DNA of 56,916 nucleotides from Salinimicrobium xinjiangense DSM 19287 (GCF_000423585.1 NZ_AUIG01000030.1:1-56916); one strand, 5' to 3'; numbered from the stretch's first letter, positions 25,808-34,752 are shown. The notes: generated by a model from the letters alone, not told the origin. Program-made: numbers and translations.

Positions 25808-27676
25808 TTACTGGTTAATTCTAAATGGTTCCCCGCTGTATGGTTTGGCATATTCTTCTTCCAGGCTGTGGGTGAGGATCCACTTTTCCATATCTGTTCG
25901 GGTGACTTCTCCTTTGAGATATTTTTCTATCATAAGTCCGGCGATCCGTCCTGCATATCGTCCACCCCAATAACCATTTTCAACAAATACTGCCATAGCG
26001 ATCTTAGGATTATCAACTGGAGCAAAGGCAACGAAAATAGAGTGGTCTGTGAGCTGAACTCTTTTACCATTTATCCTGGTAAAGTTTTCAGCCGTACCCG
26101 TTTTACCGGCGATCTCAATTCCCGGGATCTGTAGTGCAGAAGCTGTACCTGCTTTGTAAACCTGGTGCATTCCTTCTATAACAGGATCAAAATGTTTTGC
26201 GTCAATAGTAGTGTACTTTTTCTCGGTGAACTCCTTGATCTTTATCGGGTTTCCATCTATCTCTTTTAAAATATGTGGTGTATAGAACCACCCGCGGTTC
26301 GCAATCGCTGCTGTCATATTCGCCAACTGTATAGGGGTCATTAAAACCTCTCCCTGTCCAATGGCATTCGAAATAGTAGCTGTAGAGAACCACTTGTAGG
26401 TAGGATAATTATAAATGGCATTGTAGTATTTCGAGGTTGGGATCTTACCCGGTCTTCCAGTAGAGAGATCAGATCCGAGATAATCACCAAGGCCGAAGCT
26501 TTTCAGATGATTGGCCCATGTATCTACACCTTCCTGGGGAGTTGGATATTTTTCTATAATACGCCTGTAGACGTTGGCAAAGTAGGCGTTACAGGATTGA
26601 GCTATTCCGGGTACCATATCCAGCGGACTGGCATGAGGGTGACATCCCATTTTACGTCCTCTTCCATAGAAGTATCCCCCATGGCAGGAAAATCTTTCAT
26701 GAGTGTTTACAATTCCCTCCTGTAATCCTATCAGGGCATTTACAACCTTAAATGGGGAGCCCGGCGGATATTCTGCTAAAAGGGCTCTGTCATACAGCGG
26801 TTTTGCTATGGTGTCGTAATATAACTTTGTGAAATTTGCAGAACGCTGTCGTCCCACAAGTTCTGCAGGATCATAGTTTGGAGCTGTCACCATAGCCAAA
26901 ATTTCTCCCGTAGCCGGTTCAATAGCTATAATACCACCTCTTTTATTTTCCATAAGCAGTTCTCCATATTTTTGGAGTTCTGCATCTATAGTAATGGTGA
27001 GATCTTTTCCCTTTTTTGGAAGGGTATCATATATCCCATCCTTATAAGCTCCTATATCCCGGTTAAATCTGTCTTTCTGAATATATTTTACCCCTTTTAT
27101 CCCGCGCAGCAGTTCCTCATAATAACCTTCCACCCCTTGTTTCCCAATAAGGTCACCGGAAAGGTAATAAGGGTTCTCATTAACTATTCGCTGATTGACT
27201 TCTGTAATATATCCCAGTACGTTAGCCCCATTTTCTGTGTAATAATCCCTCAAAGAACGCTTCTGAATGTAGAAACCTTCATAATTGCGCATTTTCTCAC
27301 CCAGGTAGGCGTATTCGCTCTTGGTGAGTTGAGGGATCACAACCGAAGGCAAACGCGGTGAATATATTTTCGCCTTATCAAGCCTGCTAACCAGCTGCTC
27401 GGGAGTAATGCTTAATATGTTGCAGAGTTCGGTGGTGTCGAAAGGTTTTAAATTGCGCGGTATCACCATAACATCATATGAAGGCTGATTAGACACCAGC
27501 AGCTCTCCATGACGATCGAAAATAAAACCCCGCTGTGGGTAGTCGTACACTACTTTAATGGCATTATTTTCGGAACGCCCCACGAAGGAGTCGTCCAGTA
27601 CCTGTAGATAGAAAAGCCGGGCCAGAAAGATCAGGCCGGAGGTAATGACAATTAAGTAGAGTAAAATTTTTCTCAT
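25808..27676 (-). CDS. mrdA: Penicillin-binding protein 2 (elongation transpeptidase)
   Basis: PBP2 crosslinks peptidoglycan with RodA in the elongasome. The 622-residue class B PBP has an N-terminal membrane anchor (residues 4-24), a dimerisation/pedestal domain (about 45-215) and a transpeptidase domain. Active-site motifs are SxxK in YPPGSPFK (about residue 308), SCN in IAQSCNAYF and KTG in EIAGKTGTAENF. The N-terminus overlaps mreD by 4 nt (ATGA). The linked operon with mreBCD and rodA is the standard bacterial arrangement. Confidence 0.96.
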   Translation of the reverse strand: MRKILLYLIVITSGLIFLARLFYLQVLDDSFVGRSENNAIKVVYDYPQRGFIFDRHGELLVSNQPSYDVMVIPRNLKPFDTTELCNILSITPEQLVSRLDKAKIYSPRLPSVVIPQLTKSEYAYLGEKMRNYEGFYIQKRSLRDYYTENGANVLGYITEVNQRIVNENPYYLSGDLIGKQGVEGYYEELLRGIKGVKYIQKDRFNRDIGAYKDGIYDTLPKKGKDLTITIDAELQKYGELLMENKRGGIIAIEPATGEILAMVTAPNYDPAELVGRQRSANFTKLYYDTIAKPLYDRALLAEYPPGSPFKVVNALIGLQEGIVNTHERFSCHGGYFYGRGRKMGCHPHASPLDMVPGIAQSCNAYFANVYRRIIEKYPTPQEGVDTWANHLKSFGLGDYLGSDLSTGRPGKIPTSKYYNAIYNYPTYKWFSTATISNAIGQGEVLMTPIQLANMTAAIANRGWFYTPHILKEIDGNPIKIKEFTEKKYTTIDAKHFDPVIEGMHQVYKAGTASALQIPGIEIAGKTGTAENFTRINGKRVQLTDHSIFVAFAPVDNPKIAMAVFVENGYWGGRYAGRIAGLMIEKYLKGEVTRTDMEKWILTHSLEEEYAKPYSGEPFRINQ

Positions 27677-28182
27677 CTTGTTGATTTCCTGTTAAATAAT
27701 GCAAGCGTCAGGAACACCAGAATTATTGTAAAAAGTGCAGAAAAAAATGTTTTTTTAAGAAGTAGCAAGAAATGTGCAAAATTGAAAAATTCCAGTAAAA
27801 AGAGTACAAAATGGTGCACAAGCACCATTATTACTACATAGCTTATTCGTGAACCCGGTTGGGTGCTGGAGAATTTTATTGTTTGGTAATCATAACTCAC
27901 TCCAAAGGAAAACCTGAGAAGTGCCGGTCTTATATATGCTGCGACGAGACAGGCTGCTGCATTTATTCCGCCACTGTCTTCAAAAATATCCACTCCCCAT
28001 CCTAAAAGGAAGCTTAGAAAAATAAACAGGGTTTGATTGCCATTAAAGGGATAAAGGATCAGGAATAGCACATACAGGTAAGGGTTGATATACCCAAGAA
28101 AGTTTATGTTATTAAGCAACAGCACCTGGAGCAAAAGCAGGATAATAAACCTGAGGCTATTTGTGAGGACAATGCTATTCAT
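27673..28182 (-). CDS. mreD: Rod shape-determining membrane protein MreD
   Basis: A 169-residue hydrophobic protein with about five or six membrane segments. Sequence conservation in MreD is low; assignment rests on length, hydrophobicity, YPFNGNQTLFIFLSFLLGWGVDIFED-type region (split here: LSFLLGWGVDIFED) and its position between mreC (8-nt overlap) and mrdA (4-nt overlap). MreD is part of the inner membrane elongation complex. The C-terminus is basic (NRKSTR). Confidence 0.9.
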   Translation of the reverse strand: MNSIVLTNSLRFIILLLLQVLLLNNINFLGYINPYLYVLFLILYPFNGNQTLFIFLSFLLGWGVDIFEDSGGINAAACLVAAYIRPALLRFSFGVSYDYQTIKFSSTQPGSRISYVVIMVLVHHFVLFLLEFFNFAHFLLLLKKTFFSALFTIILVFLTLALFNRKSTR

Positions 28183-29002
28183 CTTTTGAGAGATCTTGAA
28201 GGGCCCTGATTTCGGCTTGTTGCGTGTTTTCTATGATGTACACGTACCCGATATTAGTCATATCATTGAATAGCTGGACGTCTATGTTATAATAACTTTC
28301 ACTCTGGTCCAGGGAGTAATTCTTCACGTAACCAATGAGCAGCCCTTTTGGAAAAATAAGAGAGCGCCCTCCTGTAATAATAGTGTCTCCCTCGGCAATT
28401 GGAGCGACAGATGGTACATCGGTTAACTGCACAACATTGGGATCCTCTCCGTTCCATACGAGACTCCCAAAATGATTGGATTTTTTAAGTTGCGCATTGA
28501 TCCTTGAATTTGAGTTAAGAATAGAAATTACTGTGGAATAATTAGGGGAAACATTTTCTACTATTCCCACTATACCCCTGCTGGTCACTACTCCCATGTC
28601 TCTTTCTATGCCATCGCGGGCACCGCTTTTTAAGGTAAGATAGTTGTCCACTTTGGCGTAATTATTATTGATCACTTCAGAAGCTCTGAAGATATAACTT
28701 GCCTCAAAGGAAGAGGTATCTGTAAAGGATTTAACGTTAAGCGTGTCTTCATATGAAGCAAGCCGCGTACGCAGCCTCTCATTTTCCTCGAGTAGTCTTA
28801 GATTATACTGCTCCAGATTAAAGTAGCTGTTAATGTTGCTTGTCCAGCTATAAATACCACCGCTAAGAAAATTGGCAGAACTTATAAATTTACTCTTTTG
28901 GTAGGAGTGCGACTGAATGGTCAAAAACAGGGAAAAGGTTAGCAGCAATAAGAATAGAATATTGTTCTTATTGCGAATAAGAAAATTTATTATTTGCTGC
29001 AT
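28175..29002 (-). CDS. mreC: Rod shape-determining protein MreC
   Basis: MreC links cytoplasmic MreB to periplasmic PBP2. The 275-residue protein has one N-terminal transmembrane helix (about 11-28), a short coiled coil (about 60-90, YNLRLLEENERLRTRLASYE) and a beta-rich domain with the family phrases SGARDGIERDMGVVTSRGIVG (about 133-152, read in two parts) and TGGRSLIFPKGLLIGYV. The stop overlaps mreD by 8 nt. The C-terminal acidic tail is short. Confidence 0.94.
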   Translation of the reverse strand: MQQIINFLIRNKNNILFLLLLTFSLFLTIQSHSYQKSKFISSANFLSGGIYSWTSNINSYFNLEQYNLRLLEENERLRTRLASYEDTLNVKSFTDTSSFEASYIFRASEVINNNYAKVDNYLTLKSGARDGIERDMGVVTSRGIVGIVENVSPNYSTVISILNSNSRINAQLKKSNHFGSLVWNGEDPNVVQLTDVPSVAPIAEGDTIITGGRSLIFPKGLLIGYVKNYSLDQSESYYNIDVQLFNDMTNIGYVYIIENTQQAEIRALQDLSKDE

Positions 29003-29011
29003 AAGCTACTC

Positions 29012-30040
29012 CTACTTTATCAAGATGCCCTTATAGCGACTAAGGGTTTTTAGGCAAATTCCCGTCCCGCGCACTACTGCCCGTAATGGATCTTCGGCAA
29101 TATAAACCGGAAGATCTGTCTTCTGTGATAACCTTTTGTCCAGCCCCCGCAGCATTGATCCACCACCGGCAAGATAGATTCCGGTATTGTAAATGTCGGC
29201 TGCAAGTTCAGGCGGAGTTTGTGAAAGAGTTTCCATCACTGCGTCCTCGATCCTTAGGATGGATTTATCCAGGGCTTTGGCAATTTCCCTGTAGGAGATA
29301 TTGACCTGCTTAGGTTTACCAGTAAGTAAATCCCTTCCCTGAACATTCATTTCATCTGGTGGTACCTCAAGGTCTTCGGTAGCGGCACCAATCTGAATCT
29401 TTATTTTTTCAGCAGTACGCTCCCCAACATAAAGGTTGTGCTGCGTACGCATATAATAAACAATGTCATTCGTAAAAACATCTCCGGCAATTTTTACCGA
29501 TTTGTCACATACGATCCCTCCAAGAGCTATAACAGCAATCTCGGTAGTTCCCCCACCTATATCCACGATCATATTTCCCTTAGGCTGCATGATATCCACA
29601 CCAATTCCTATGGCAGCAGCCATGGGCTCATGGATCAGGTAAACTTCTTTTCCATTCACCCTTTCCGCGCTTTCTTTAACTGCACGCATTTCCACCTCGG
29701 TAATTCCTGAAGGAATACAGATCACCATTCTCAGGGCCGGCGTGAACATCTTCTTCTTTAGTGCAGGAATTTCTTTAATAAACATTGTTAGCATCTTTTC
29801 AGATGCGTCGAAGTCTGCGATTACCCCATCCTTGAGAGGACGAATGGTCTTGATGTTCTCATGGGTTTTCCCCTGCATCATGGCTGCCTCCTTACCCACA
29901 GCGATGATCTTGCCGGTGGTGCGGTGACGTGCTACGATTGAAGGACTGTCAACTACAACCTTGTCATTATGAATTATAAGAGTATTGGCAGTTCCTAAAT
30001 CTATAGCTATTTCTTCAGTGAGAAAATCGAAAAATCCCAT
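29012..30040 (-). CDS. mreB: Actin-like cell shape protein MreB
   Basis: MreB forms filaments under the inner membrane that guide wall synthesis. The 342-residue protein has actin-family motifs: phosphate 1 (IDLGTANTLI), connect/phosphate 2 (VDIGGGTTEIAVI) and the adenosine motif (LAGGGSMLRGLD). Length and start (MGFFDFLTEEIAIDLGT) are typical. It is 39 nt downstream of purH with no visible terminator between them, so both may share transcription. It leads the mreB-mreC-mreD-mrdA-rodA run. Confidence 0.97.
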   Translation of the reverse strand: MGFFDFLTEEIAIDLGTANTLIIHNDKVVVDSPSIVARHRTTGKIIAVGKEAAMMQGKTHENIKTIRPLKDGVIADFDASEKMLTMFIKEIPALKKKMFTPALRMVICIPSGITEVEMRAVKESAERVNGKEVYLIHEPMAAAIGIGVDIMQPKGNMIVDIGGGTTEIAVIALGGIVCDKSVKIAGDVFTNDIVYYMRTQHNLYVGERTAEKIKIQIGAATEDLEVPPDEMNVQGRDLLTGKPKQVNISYREIAKALDKSILRIEDAVMETLSQTPPELAADIYNTGIYLAGGGSMLRGLDKRLSQKTDLPVYIAEDPLRAVVRGTGICLKTLSRYKGILIK

Positions 30041-30079
30041 GTTAAGTCAATTAGTTGAGGTTTGGTAAATGTAATAAAA

Positions 30080-31606
30080 TTAATGTTTAAAATGTCTCGT
30101 ACCAGTCATTACCATTGCAATATTATTTTCATTGCAATAGTCGATACTCAGCTGATCTTTTATTGATCCTCCCGGCTGAATAACAGCTGTAATTCCCGCA
30201 TTTCCGGCAATTTCCACACAGTCAGGGAACGGGAAAAAAGCATCACTTGCCATTACTGCTCCCTGCAAATCAAAATCAAAGGACTTTGCCTTGTCAATAC
30301 TTTGCCTTAACGCATCTACGCGTGAAGTTTGGCCTGTGCCGCTTGCGAGTAATTGATTATTTTTTACCAGGACGATGGTGTTTGATTTGGTATGCTTGCA
30401 AATTTTTGAAGCAAACAACAGGTCAGATAACTCCTTGGCTAAAGGTTTATTGTTTGTAGCGTACGTTAAATCTTCTTTAGAATCGGTTTTAGCATCTTTG
30501 TCCTGAACAAGAATTCCGTTTAGACAGGTGCGTACCAGTTTTCCGGGAAGATTTGTTTCCTTTTGAACCAAAAGTACCCGGTTCTTTTTTCCTTTCAGGA
30601 TTTCCAGGGCTGCTTCAGAATATCCCGGCGCTATGACAACTTCACAGAACAATTCATGTATCTCTGTGGCTGTGGCTTCATCTATTTCGGAATTGCTGAT
30701 CAATATTCCGCCGAAAGCCGAAACAGGATCTCCTGCCAAAGCATCTTTATATGCCTCATGCAGCGTTTCCCGTTGGGCCAATCCACAGGCATTATTGTGT
30801 TTTAAAATAGCAAAAGTAGGAGCTTCATTTTGGAATTCATTCATCAGGTTCACAGCGGCATCTACATCAAGAAGGTTGTTATATGATAATTCTTTACCGT
30901 GAAGCTTATCGAACATTGCCAAAAAGTCTCCGTAAAAATGTCCTTTTTGATGGGGATTCTCTCCGTATCTTAATTCCATCCCGCCGTTGAAGCTCACTTT
31001 GAAAGCAAGTTCTTCGGAATTTAGATGATTGAAAATGGCGGTATCGTAGTGGGAAGAAACATTAAATGCTTTTGCAGCAAATCTTTTGCGGTCCTTCAGG
31101 CTTGTCTTGCCATTCCCTTCGGAAATGATCTTCAGAAATTCAGAATAATCTTCAACAGAAGAAACACAGATCACATCCTTAAAATTCTTGGCCGCTGCCC
31201 TTATAAGAGAAATGCCGCCAATGTCGATCTTTTCAATAATATCTTCTTCTGAAGCTCCCGAAGCAACCGTCTTTTCAAAAGGGTAGAGATCAACAATAAC
31301 TATATCAATTTGCGGGATCTCATATTTTTCAAGTTCCGCGAGATCATCGTCATTTTCACTGCGGTTCAAAATTCCCCCAAAAACTTTTGGATGCAGGGTC
31401 TTAACTCTTCCCCCGAGGATTGAAGGGTATGAAGTAAGGTCTTCAACAGGTGTTACGTTTATTCCAAGATCCCTGATAAAAGTTTCTGTTCCCCCGGTAG
31501 AATAAATGGTTACACCCAGTTCATTAAGTTTCTGTACCACAGGCTCCAGCCCGTCTTTACTGAATACTGAAATAAGTGCAGATCCTGCCGATTTTAAGTC
31601 GCTCAT
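30080..31606 (-). CDS. purH: Bifunctional AICAR transformylase / IMP cyclohydrolase
   Basis: PurH carries out the last two steps of IMP synthesis. The 508-residue protein has an N-terminal MGS-like cyclohydrolase domain (about 1-190; STGGTETFI, HPKVFGGIL) and a C-terminal transformylase domain with ELRYGENPHQKG and ILKHNNACGLA, where the Lys-His pair is catalytic (the usual phrase is KHxNPCG; here Ala replaces Pro). The end FFPFPDCVEIAGNAGI and TGTRHFKH are standard. A perfect -7 element lies 22 nt upstream. It precedes mreB on the same strand. Confidence 0.97.
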   Translation of the reverse strand: MSDLKSAGSALISVFSKDGLEPVVQKLNELGVTIYSTGGTETFIRDLGINVTPVEDLTSYPSILGGRVKTLHPKVFGGILNRSENDDDLAELEKYEIPQIDIVIVDLYPFEKTVASGASEEDIIEKIDIGGISLIRAAAKNFKDVICVSSVEDYSEFLKIISEGNGKTSLKDRKRFAAKAFNVSSHYDTAIFNHLNSEELAFKVSFNGGMELRYGENPHQKGHFYGDFLAMFDKLHGKELSYNNLLDVDAAVNLMNEFQNEAPTFAILKHNNACGLAQRETLHEAYKDALAGDPVSAFGGILISNSEIDEATATEIHELFCEVVIAPGYSEAALEILKGKKNRVLLVQKETNLPGKLVRTCLNGILVQDKDAKTDSKEDLTYATNNKPLAKELSDLLFASKICKHTKSNTIVLVKNNQLLASGTGQTSRVDALRQSIDKAKSFDFDLQGAVMASDAFFPFPDCVEIAGNAGITAVIQPGGSIKDQLSIDYCNENNIAMVMTGTRHFKH

Positions 31607-31628
31607 TATGTTGGTTTTGTTGAGGTTT

Positions 31629-31636
31629 CAAAAGTA
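31629..31636 (-). promoter_or_regulatory. -7 promoter element for purH (and perhaps the mre operon)
   Basis: TACTTTTG on the minus strand matches TAnnTTTG exactly, 22 nt upstream of the purH ATG. At the -33 position there is TTTA rather than TTTG. Confidence 0.5.
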
Positions 31637-31682
31637 ACCATTTCAGCATAAAATTTAAATCCTGAACCTTTTATTTATTGAA

Positions 31683-31690
31683 TAATTTTG
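31683..31690 (+). promoter_or_regulatory. Possible -7 element for the FtsX/MacB-like permease gene
   Basis: TAATTTTG matches TAnnTTTG on the plus strand, 63 nt before the permease ATG. No -33 TTTG at the expected distance. Confidence 0.35.
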
Positions 31691-31753
31691 TAACGAATTT
31701 TTGCAGTCTGCGTCTTATGAAATACAGGTCTGTAATATCAGAGACAAAGGTAT

Positions 31754-33007
31754 ATGCTAATTTATCTCCGGCTCCTAAAAGAGAGCTTTATTTTTGCTAT
31801 AAATGCACTCAAAAACAATAAGTTGCGCACCATGCTTTCTTTATTGGGTGTGACCATTGGTATTTTTTCTATCATTGCTGTCCTTGCTGCAGTTGAATCT
31901 TTAGAGAAGGAAATCAAGGGAAGTTTAAGCGCACTTGATAACAGCACCATTATTCTAACCCGTTTTTCCTTTGGGCCCACAGAAGTACCCCAGTGGAAAA
32001 GACAACAGTTCCCCGATGTTACATATGAGGAGTATGAATATCTAACCCGTACCGTTCCCAATACAGAAGCGATGTCTTATGGACTTAATGTATCTTCAGA
32101 ATCCATAAAATACAATGATAAGACTGCTTCAAATGTGGGAATTGGAGCTGTGACGGCCGAGTATTACGACATAGAGGCTCTGGAGATCGAAGATGGGCGG
32201 TTTTTTAATATGGCCGAATCTGTGAGTGGAAGTCCTGTGATAGTTCTTGGACATGATGTTTATGAAAATCTTTTTGGAACTGCCAATCCTATGGGAGAGC
32301 AGGTTCGTCTCTACGGAAGAAAATTTACAGTGATTGGTGTTTTAAAGAAAAAAGGCTCCGGACTTTTTGGAGGCAGTCATGATTCTAATGTTTTTGTTCC
32401 TGTAAATATCGTAAGACGTGTTTATGGCGGCAGCAATCGTAATACTTTTCCACAGGTGATCATTAAACCTGAAGAGGGAGTGGACAACGCCGAATATATT
32501 GCATATCTCTCTCAGCAACTACGAAACTTTAGAGGGTTGAGAAGAGAAGAGATCAATAACTTTTTTGTTAATCAATTACAGGGCTTTGCCGATTTCATTG
32601 ATAACATTACCAGCCAAATGAATTTCTTCGGATTGATCATTAGTGGGTTTTCGCTGCTGGTAGGAGGTTTTGGTATCGCTAACATTATGTTTGTGAGTGT
32701 GAAGGAGCGTACAAATCTCATTGGAATTCAAAAATCACTGGGAGCCAAGAATAGATTTATCCTTTTTCAGTTCCTTTTTGAAGCGGTAATTCTTTCAGTA
32801 ATTGGGGGTCTTATCGGCTTGTTCCTTGTATGGATTGCTTCAATAATTGCTTCGCAATTTACGGGCAGCTTTGAATTCATTCTCTCTCCATGGAATATGT
32901 TTATTGGAACTGCGGTTTCTGCAGTTATCGGTCTTATCTCCGGAATAGTGCCCGCCATTTCGGCTTCTAAACTGGATCCTGTAGAAGCGATCAGGACCGG
33001 GATGTAA
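31754..33007 (+). CDS. MacB/FtsX-type ABC transporter permease
   Basis: A 417-residue permease with an N-terminal helix (about 25-45; KLRTMLSLLGVTIGIFSIIA is the MacB pattern), a large periplasmic MacB_PCD domain (about 50-265) and three C-terminal FtsX helices (about 290-315, 335-360, 380-405), ending in the conserved DPVEAIR. Such proteins drive mechanotransmission for lipoprotein or small-molecule export and need a separate LolD/MacB-like ATPase. No ATPase gene is in this window, so the partner must be elsewhere. The gene is divergent from purH and converges on the GAF gene across a bidirectional terminator. Confidence 0.9.
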   Translation: MLIYLRLLKESFIFAINALKNNKLRTMLSLLGVTIGIFSIIAVLAAVESLEKEIKGSLSALDNSTIILTRFSFGPTEVPQWKRQQFPDVTYEEYEYLTRTVPNTEAMSYGLNVSSESIKYNDKTASNVGIGAVTAEYYDIEALEIEDGRFFNMAESVSGSPVIVLGHDVYENLFGTANPMGEQVRLYGRKFTVIGVLKKKGSGLFGGSHDSNVFVPVNIVRRVYGGSNRNTFPQVIIKPEEGVDNAEYIAYLSQQLRNFRGLRREEINNFFVNQLQGFADFIDNITSQMNFFGLIISGFSLLVGGFGIANIMFVSVKERTNLIGIQKSLGAKNRFILFQFLFEAVILSVIGGLIGLFLVWIASIIASQFTGSFEFILSPWNMFIGTAVSAVIGLISGIVPAISASKLDPVEAIRTGM

Positions 33008-33098
33008 AGGATGATCAAGTTTTTCTGAGGTAAATAAGCAGAGAAATGAAACTGTTATCCCGGTAAAAGAAGCGGAAGAGCTGGAGCAAAGACAAAAA

Positions 33099-33137
33099 TA
33101 AAAGGCACCAAAAATGTCATTTTTGGCACCTTTTATT
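33099..33137. terminator. Bidirectional terminator between permease and GAF genes
   Basis: An inverted repeat with arms AAAAGGCACCAAAAATG and CATTTTTGGCACCTTTT pairs except for a 2x2 internal mismatch. It is followed by TTTTATTTTA on plus and TTTTATTTTTG on minus, suiting both convergent genes. Confidence 0.75.
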
Positions 33138-33186
33138 TTATACGCTTCCAAACCTCCTGTTTCTTTGGGAAACTAAGAGTGAATAC

Positions 33187-33642
33187 TTAAAGGATCTCCG
33201 CTACCTTGTCATTCACAAATTCCAAAAACCGCTCATCTTCTTCAGTAAATGGATCGGGCACATTGGAATCGATATCTATCTGTCCGATGTTTTCTCCATT
33301 CTTGAACAAAGGCACTACAATTTCGGCTTTTACGTGAATGCTGCAGGCGATATAATTGTCCTGTGCACTTACATCGGGGACTACGAAGTTCTTGTTTGAA
33401 ACAGCTACTTGTCCGCAGATGCCTTTTCCGAAGGGAATTATAGTATGATCTGTGGGTTCTCCGGCAAAAGGACCCAGTTTTAATTCATTTTTATCGCCGT
33501 TCTTAAAGTAGAAACCTACCCAGGTGTAATAGTCGACTTCAGCTTTGAGTAATTCACAAAGTTCGGTTAACCTTGCTTCCACAGAAGCTTTATCATTGGC
33601 GAGGATCAAAGGGACCTCATTTCTTAGTTTTTCGAAAGACAT
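33187..33642 (-). CDS. GAF domain protein, free methionine-(R)-sulfoxide reductase-like
   Basis: A 151-residue single GAF domain closest to the fRMsr family, which reduces free methionine-(R)-sulfoxide in the cytosol. Typical phrases are YYTWVGFYF, LGPFAGE, IPFGKGICGQ (Cys76), NYIACS (Cys100), EIVVPLF and IGQIDIDS. E. coli fRMsr uses three Cys; the one in its ACVRIP segment (Cys84) is not conserved here, where the equivalent stretch reads TDHTIIP. Activity could therefore differ or rely on another thiol (Cys29 is the only other Cys). It is divergent from xrtF across a symmetric promoter region. Confidence 0.85.
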   Translation of the reverse strand: MSFEKLRNEVPLILANDKASVEARLTELCELLKAEVDYYTWVGFYFKNGDKNELKLGPFAGEPTDHTIIPFGKGICGQVAVSNKNFVVPDVSAQDNYIACSIHVKAEIVVPLFKNGENIGQIDIDSNVPDPFTEEDERFLEFVNDKVAEIL

Positions 33643-33658
33643 TGTTCACAATTTTGAG

Positions 33659-33710
33659 CAAAAGTATTTAAAAATTCAGCTATCTGAATCGTTTTAAATA
33701 AATACTTTTG
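33659..33710. promoter_or_regulatory. Mirrored divergent promoters of the GAF gene and xrtF
   Basis: A perfect 12-bp inverted repeat, CAAAAGTATTTA at 33659-33670 and TAAATACTTTTG at 33699-33710, has a 28-nt spacer. Each outer half is a perfect -7 element (TACTTTTG), one facing the GAF gene (minus, 17 nt before its ATG) and one facing xrtF (plus, 20 nt before its TTG). An additional small inverted repeat ATTCAG/CTGAAT (33674-33689) sits in the spacer. Confidence 0.55.
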
Positions 33711-33730
33711 ATGAAACCATAAGTCAGATT

Positions 33731-34288
33731 TTGCGCCAGCTCATTCAAAAATATGCTTCGGTAATTAAATTCATTTTTACCTTTTTAGGCACCTATCTTT
33801 TGCTGGCTTTGGTTTACAATCTCTACCTTCAGAATTTTCAATCTACCGTTCACTATCCCGATTATTTAACTCACCTGGTAGCAATACAAAGTGAGGCCGT
33901 AGTTTCTACCCTTGGGTATGAAACACAATTGAAGTCGGGTTATCCCGAAGCCACCATGCATCTCATAGTAAACGGAAAGTTTGCAGCGCGAATTATTGAG
34001 GGTTGTAATGCCGCCAGTATTATAATTCTTTTTGTCGCTTTTATGCTCGCCTTTGCGGGGAGACCCAAAACTACTTTTTTATATACTCTCGCCGGCGTAG
34101 TGATTATCTATGCTACAAACATTCTCAGGATTGCACTTATGGCCATTGGAATTGTGGAATACCCGTGGCATGCTCATTTTTTACACAGTATAGCTTTTCC
34201 GCTTGTCATCTATGGCGCAGTCTTTATGCTGTGGGTACTGTGGATCTCTATTTATTCAAAACAGATAAGTTATGAAAGCAGTCACTAA
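33731..34288 (+). CDS. xrtF: Exosortase XrtF
   Basis: XrtF is the Bacteroidota exosortase, a polytopic inner membrane Cys transpeptidase thought to process proteins that carry a C-terminal sorting tail. The 185-residue protein shows the three catalytic residues: Cys92 in EGCNAAS, Arg133 in NILRIAL and His152 in FLHSIAFP, spread over about six helices. I used the TTG at 33731 (RQLIQKYASVIKFIFTF follows), because no in-frame ATG is better placed and the N-terminus fits the family. The next gene overlaps by 17 nt. No sorted target gene is recognisable in this window. Confidence 0.9.
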   Translation: MRQLIQKYASVIKFIFTFLGTYLLLALVYNLYLQNFQSTVHYPDYLTHLVAIQSEAVVSTLGYETQLKSGYPEATMHLIVNGKFAARIIEGCNAASIIILFVAFMLAFAGRPKTTFLYTLAGVVIIYATNILRIALMAIGIVEYPWHAHFLHSIAFPLVIYGAVFMLWVLWISIYSKQISYESSH

Positions 34289-34709
34289 GATCGCGATCAT
34301 CATTGTCCTGGTAGGGGTGCTGGCGTTGGTAAGACTTTATGAATACCGGTTCTTTTATGATCCTTTCATGTATTTTTTTGAAAGGGCGTATCAAAGTGGT
34401 GAAACAATAAATTATTCCTTCGGAATGTTTTTTAATGTTTTCCTGAGGTTCCTTATAAATACATTCCTTTCGCTCTTAATTCTATGGGTGGCATTTCAAA
34501 ACAGGGGGATCATCAAATTTGCTGCGCTTATTTACGCCGGATTCTTTGTGGTCCTTTTTCCGCTTTTCGTTTACCTCATGCATCACGTACAACCGCAGGA
34601 TTACCTGGCAGCCTTTTACGTGCGCCGATTCCTTGCACATCCACTGCTGATCCTTATTTTGCTGCCGGCATTCTATTATTACAGGCTTTCTGCAGGTGTC
34701 AAAAAGTAG
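34272..34709 (+). CDS. Exosortase F system-associated membrane protein
   Basis: A 145-residue membrane protein with four hydrophobic segments (about 5-22, 48-72, 80-102 and 118-136). It matches the small family always found next to xrtF; phrases such as RLYEYRFFYDPF and RRFLAHPLLILI are typical as I recall them. It begins inside the xrtF end (17-nt overlap), so the two are translated together. Its molecular role in sorting is not known. Confidence 0.85.
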   Translation: MKAVTKIAIIIVLVGVLALVRLYEYRFFYDPFMYFFERAYQSGETINYSFGMFFNVFLRFLINTFLSLLILWVAFQNRGIIKFAALIYAGFFVVLFPLFVYLMHHVQPQDYLAAFYVRRFLAHPLLILILLPAFYYYRLSAGVKK

Positions 34710-34752
34710 AAAAACTGCACGTATTTAATTTTTTAGTATTTTAGCAACCTGT

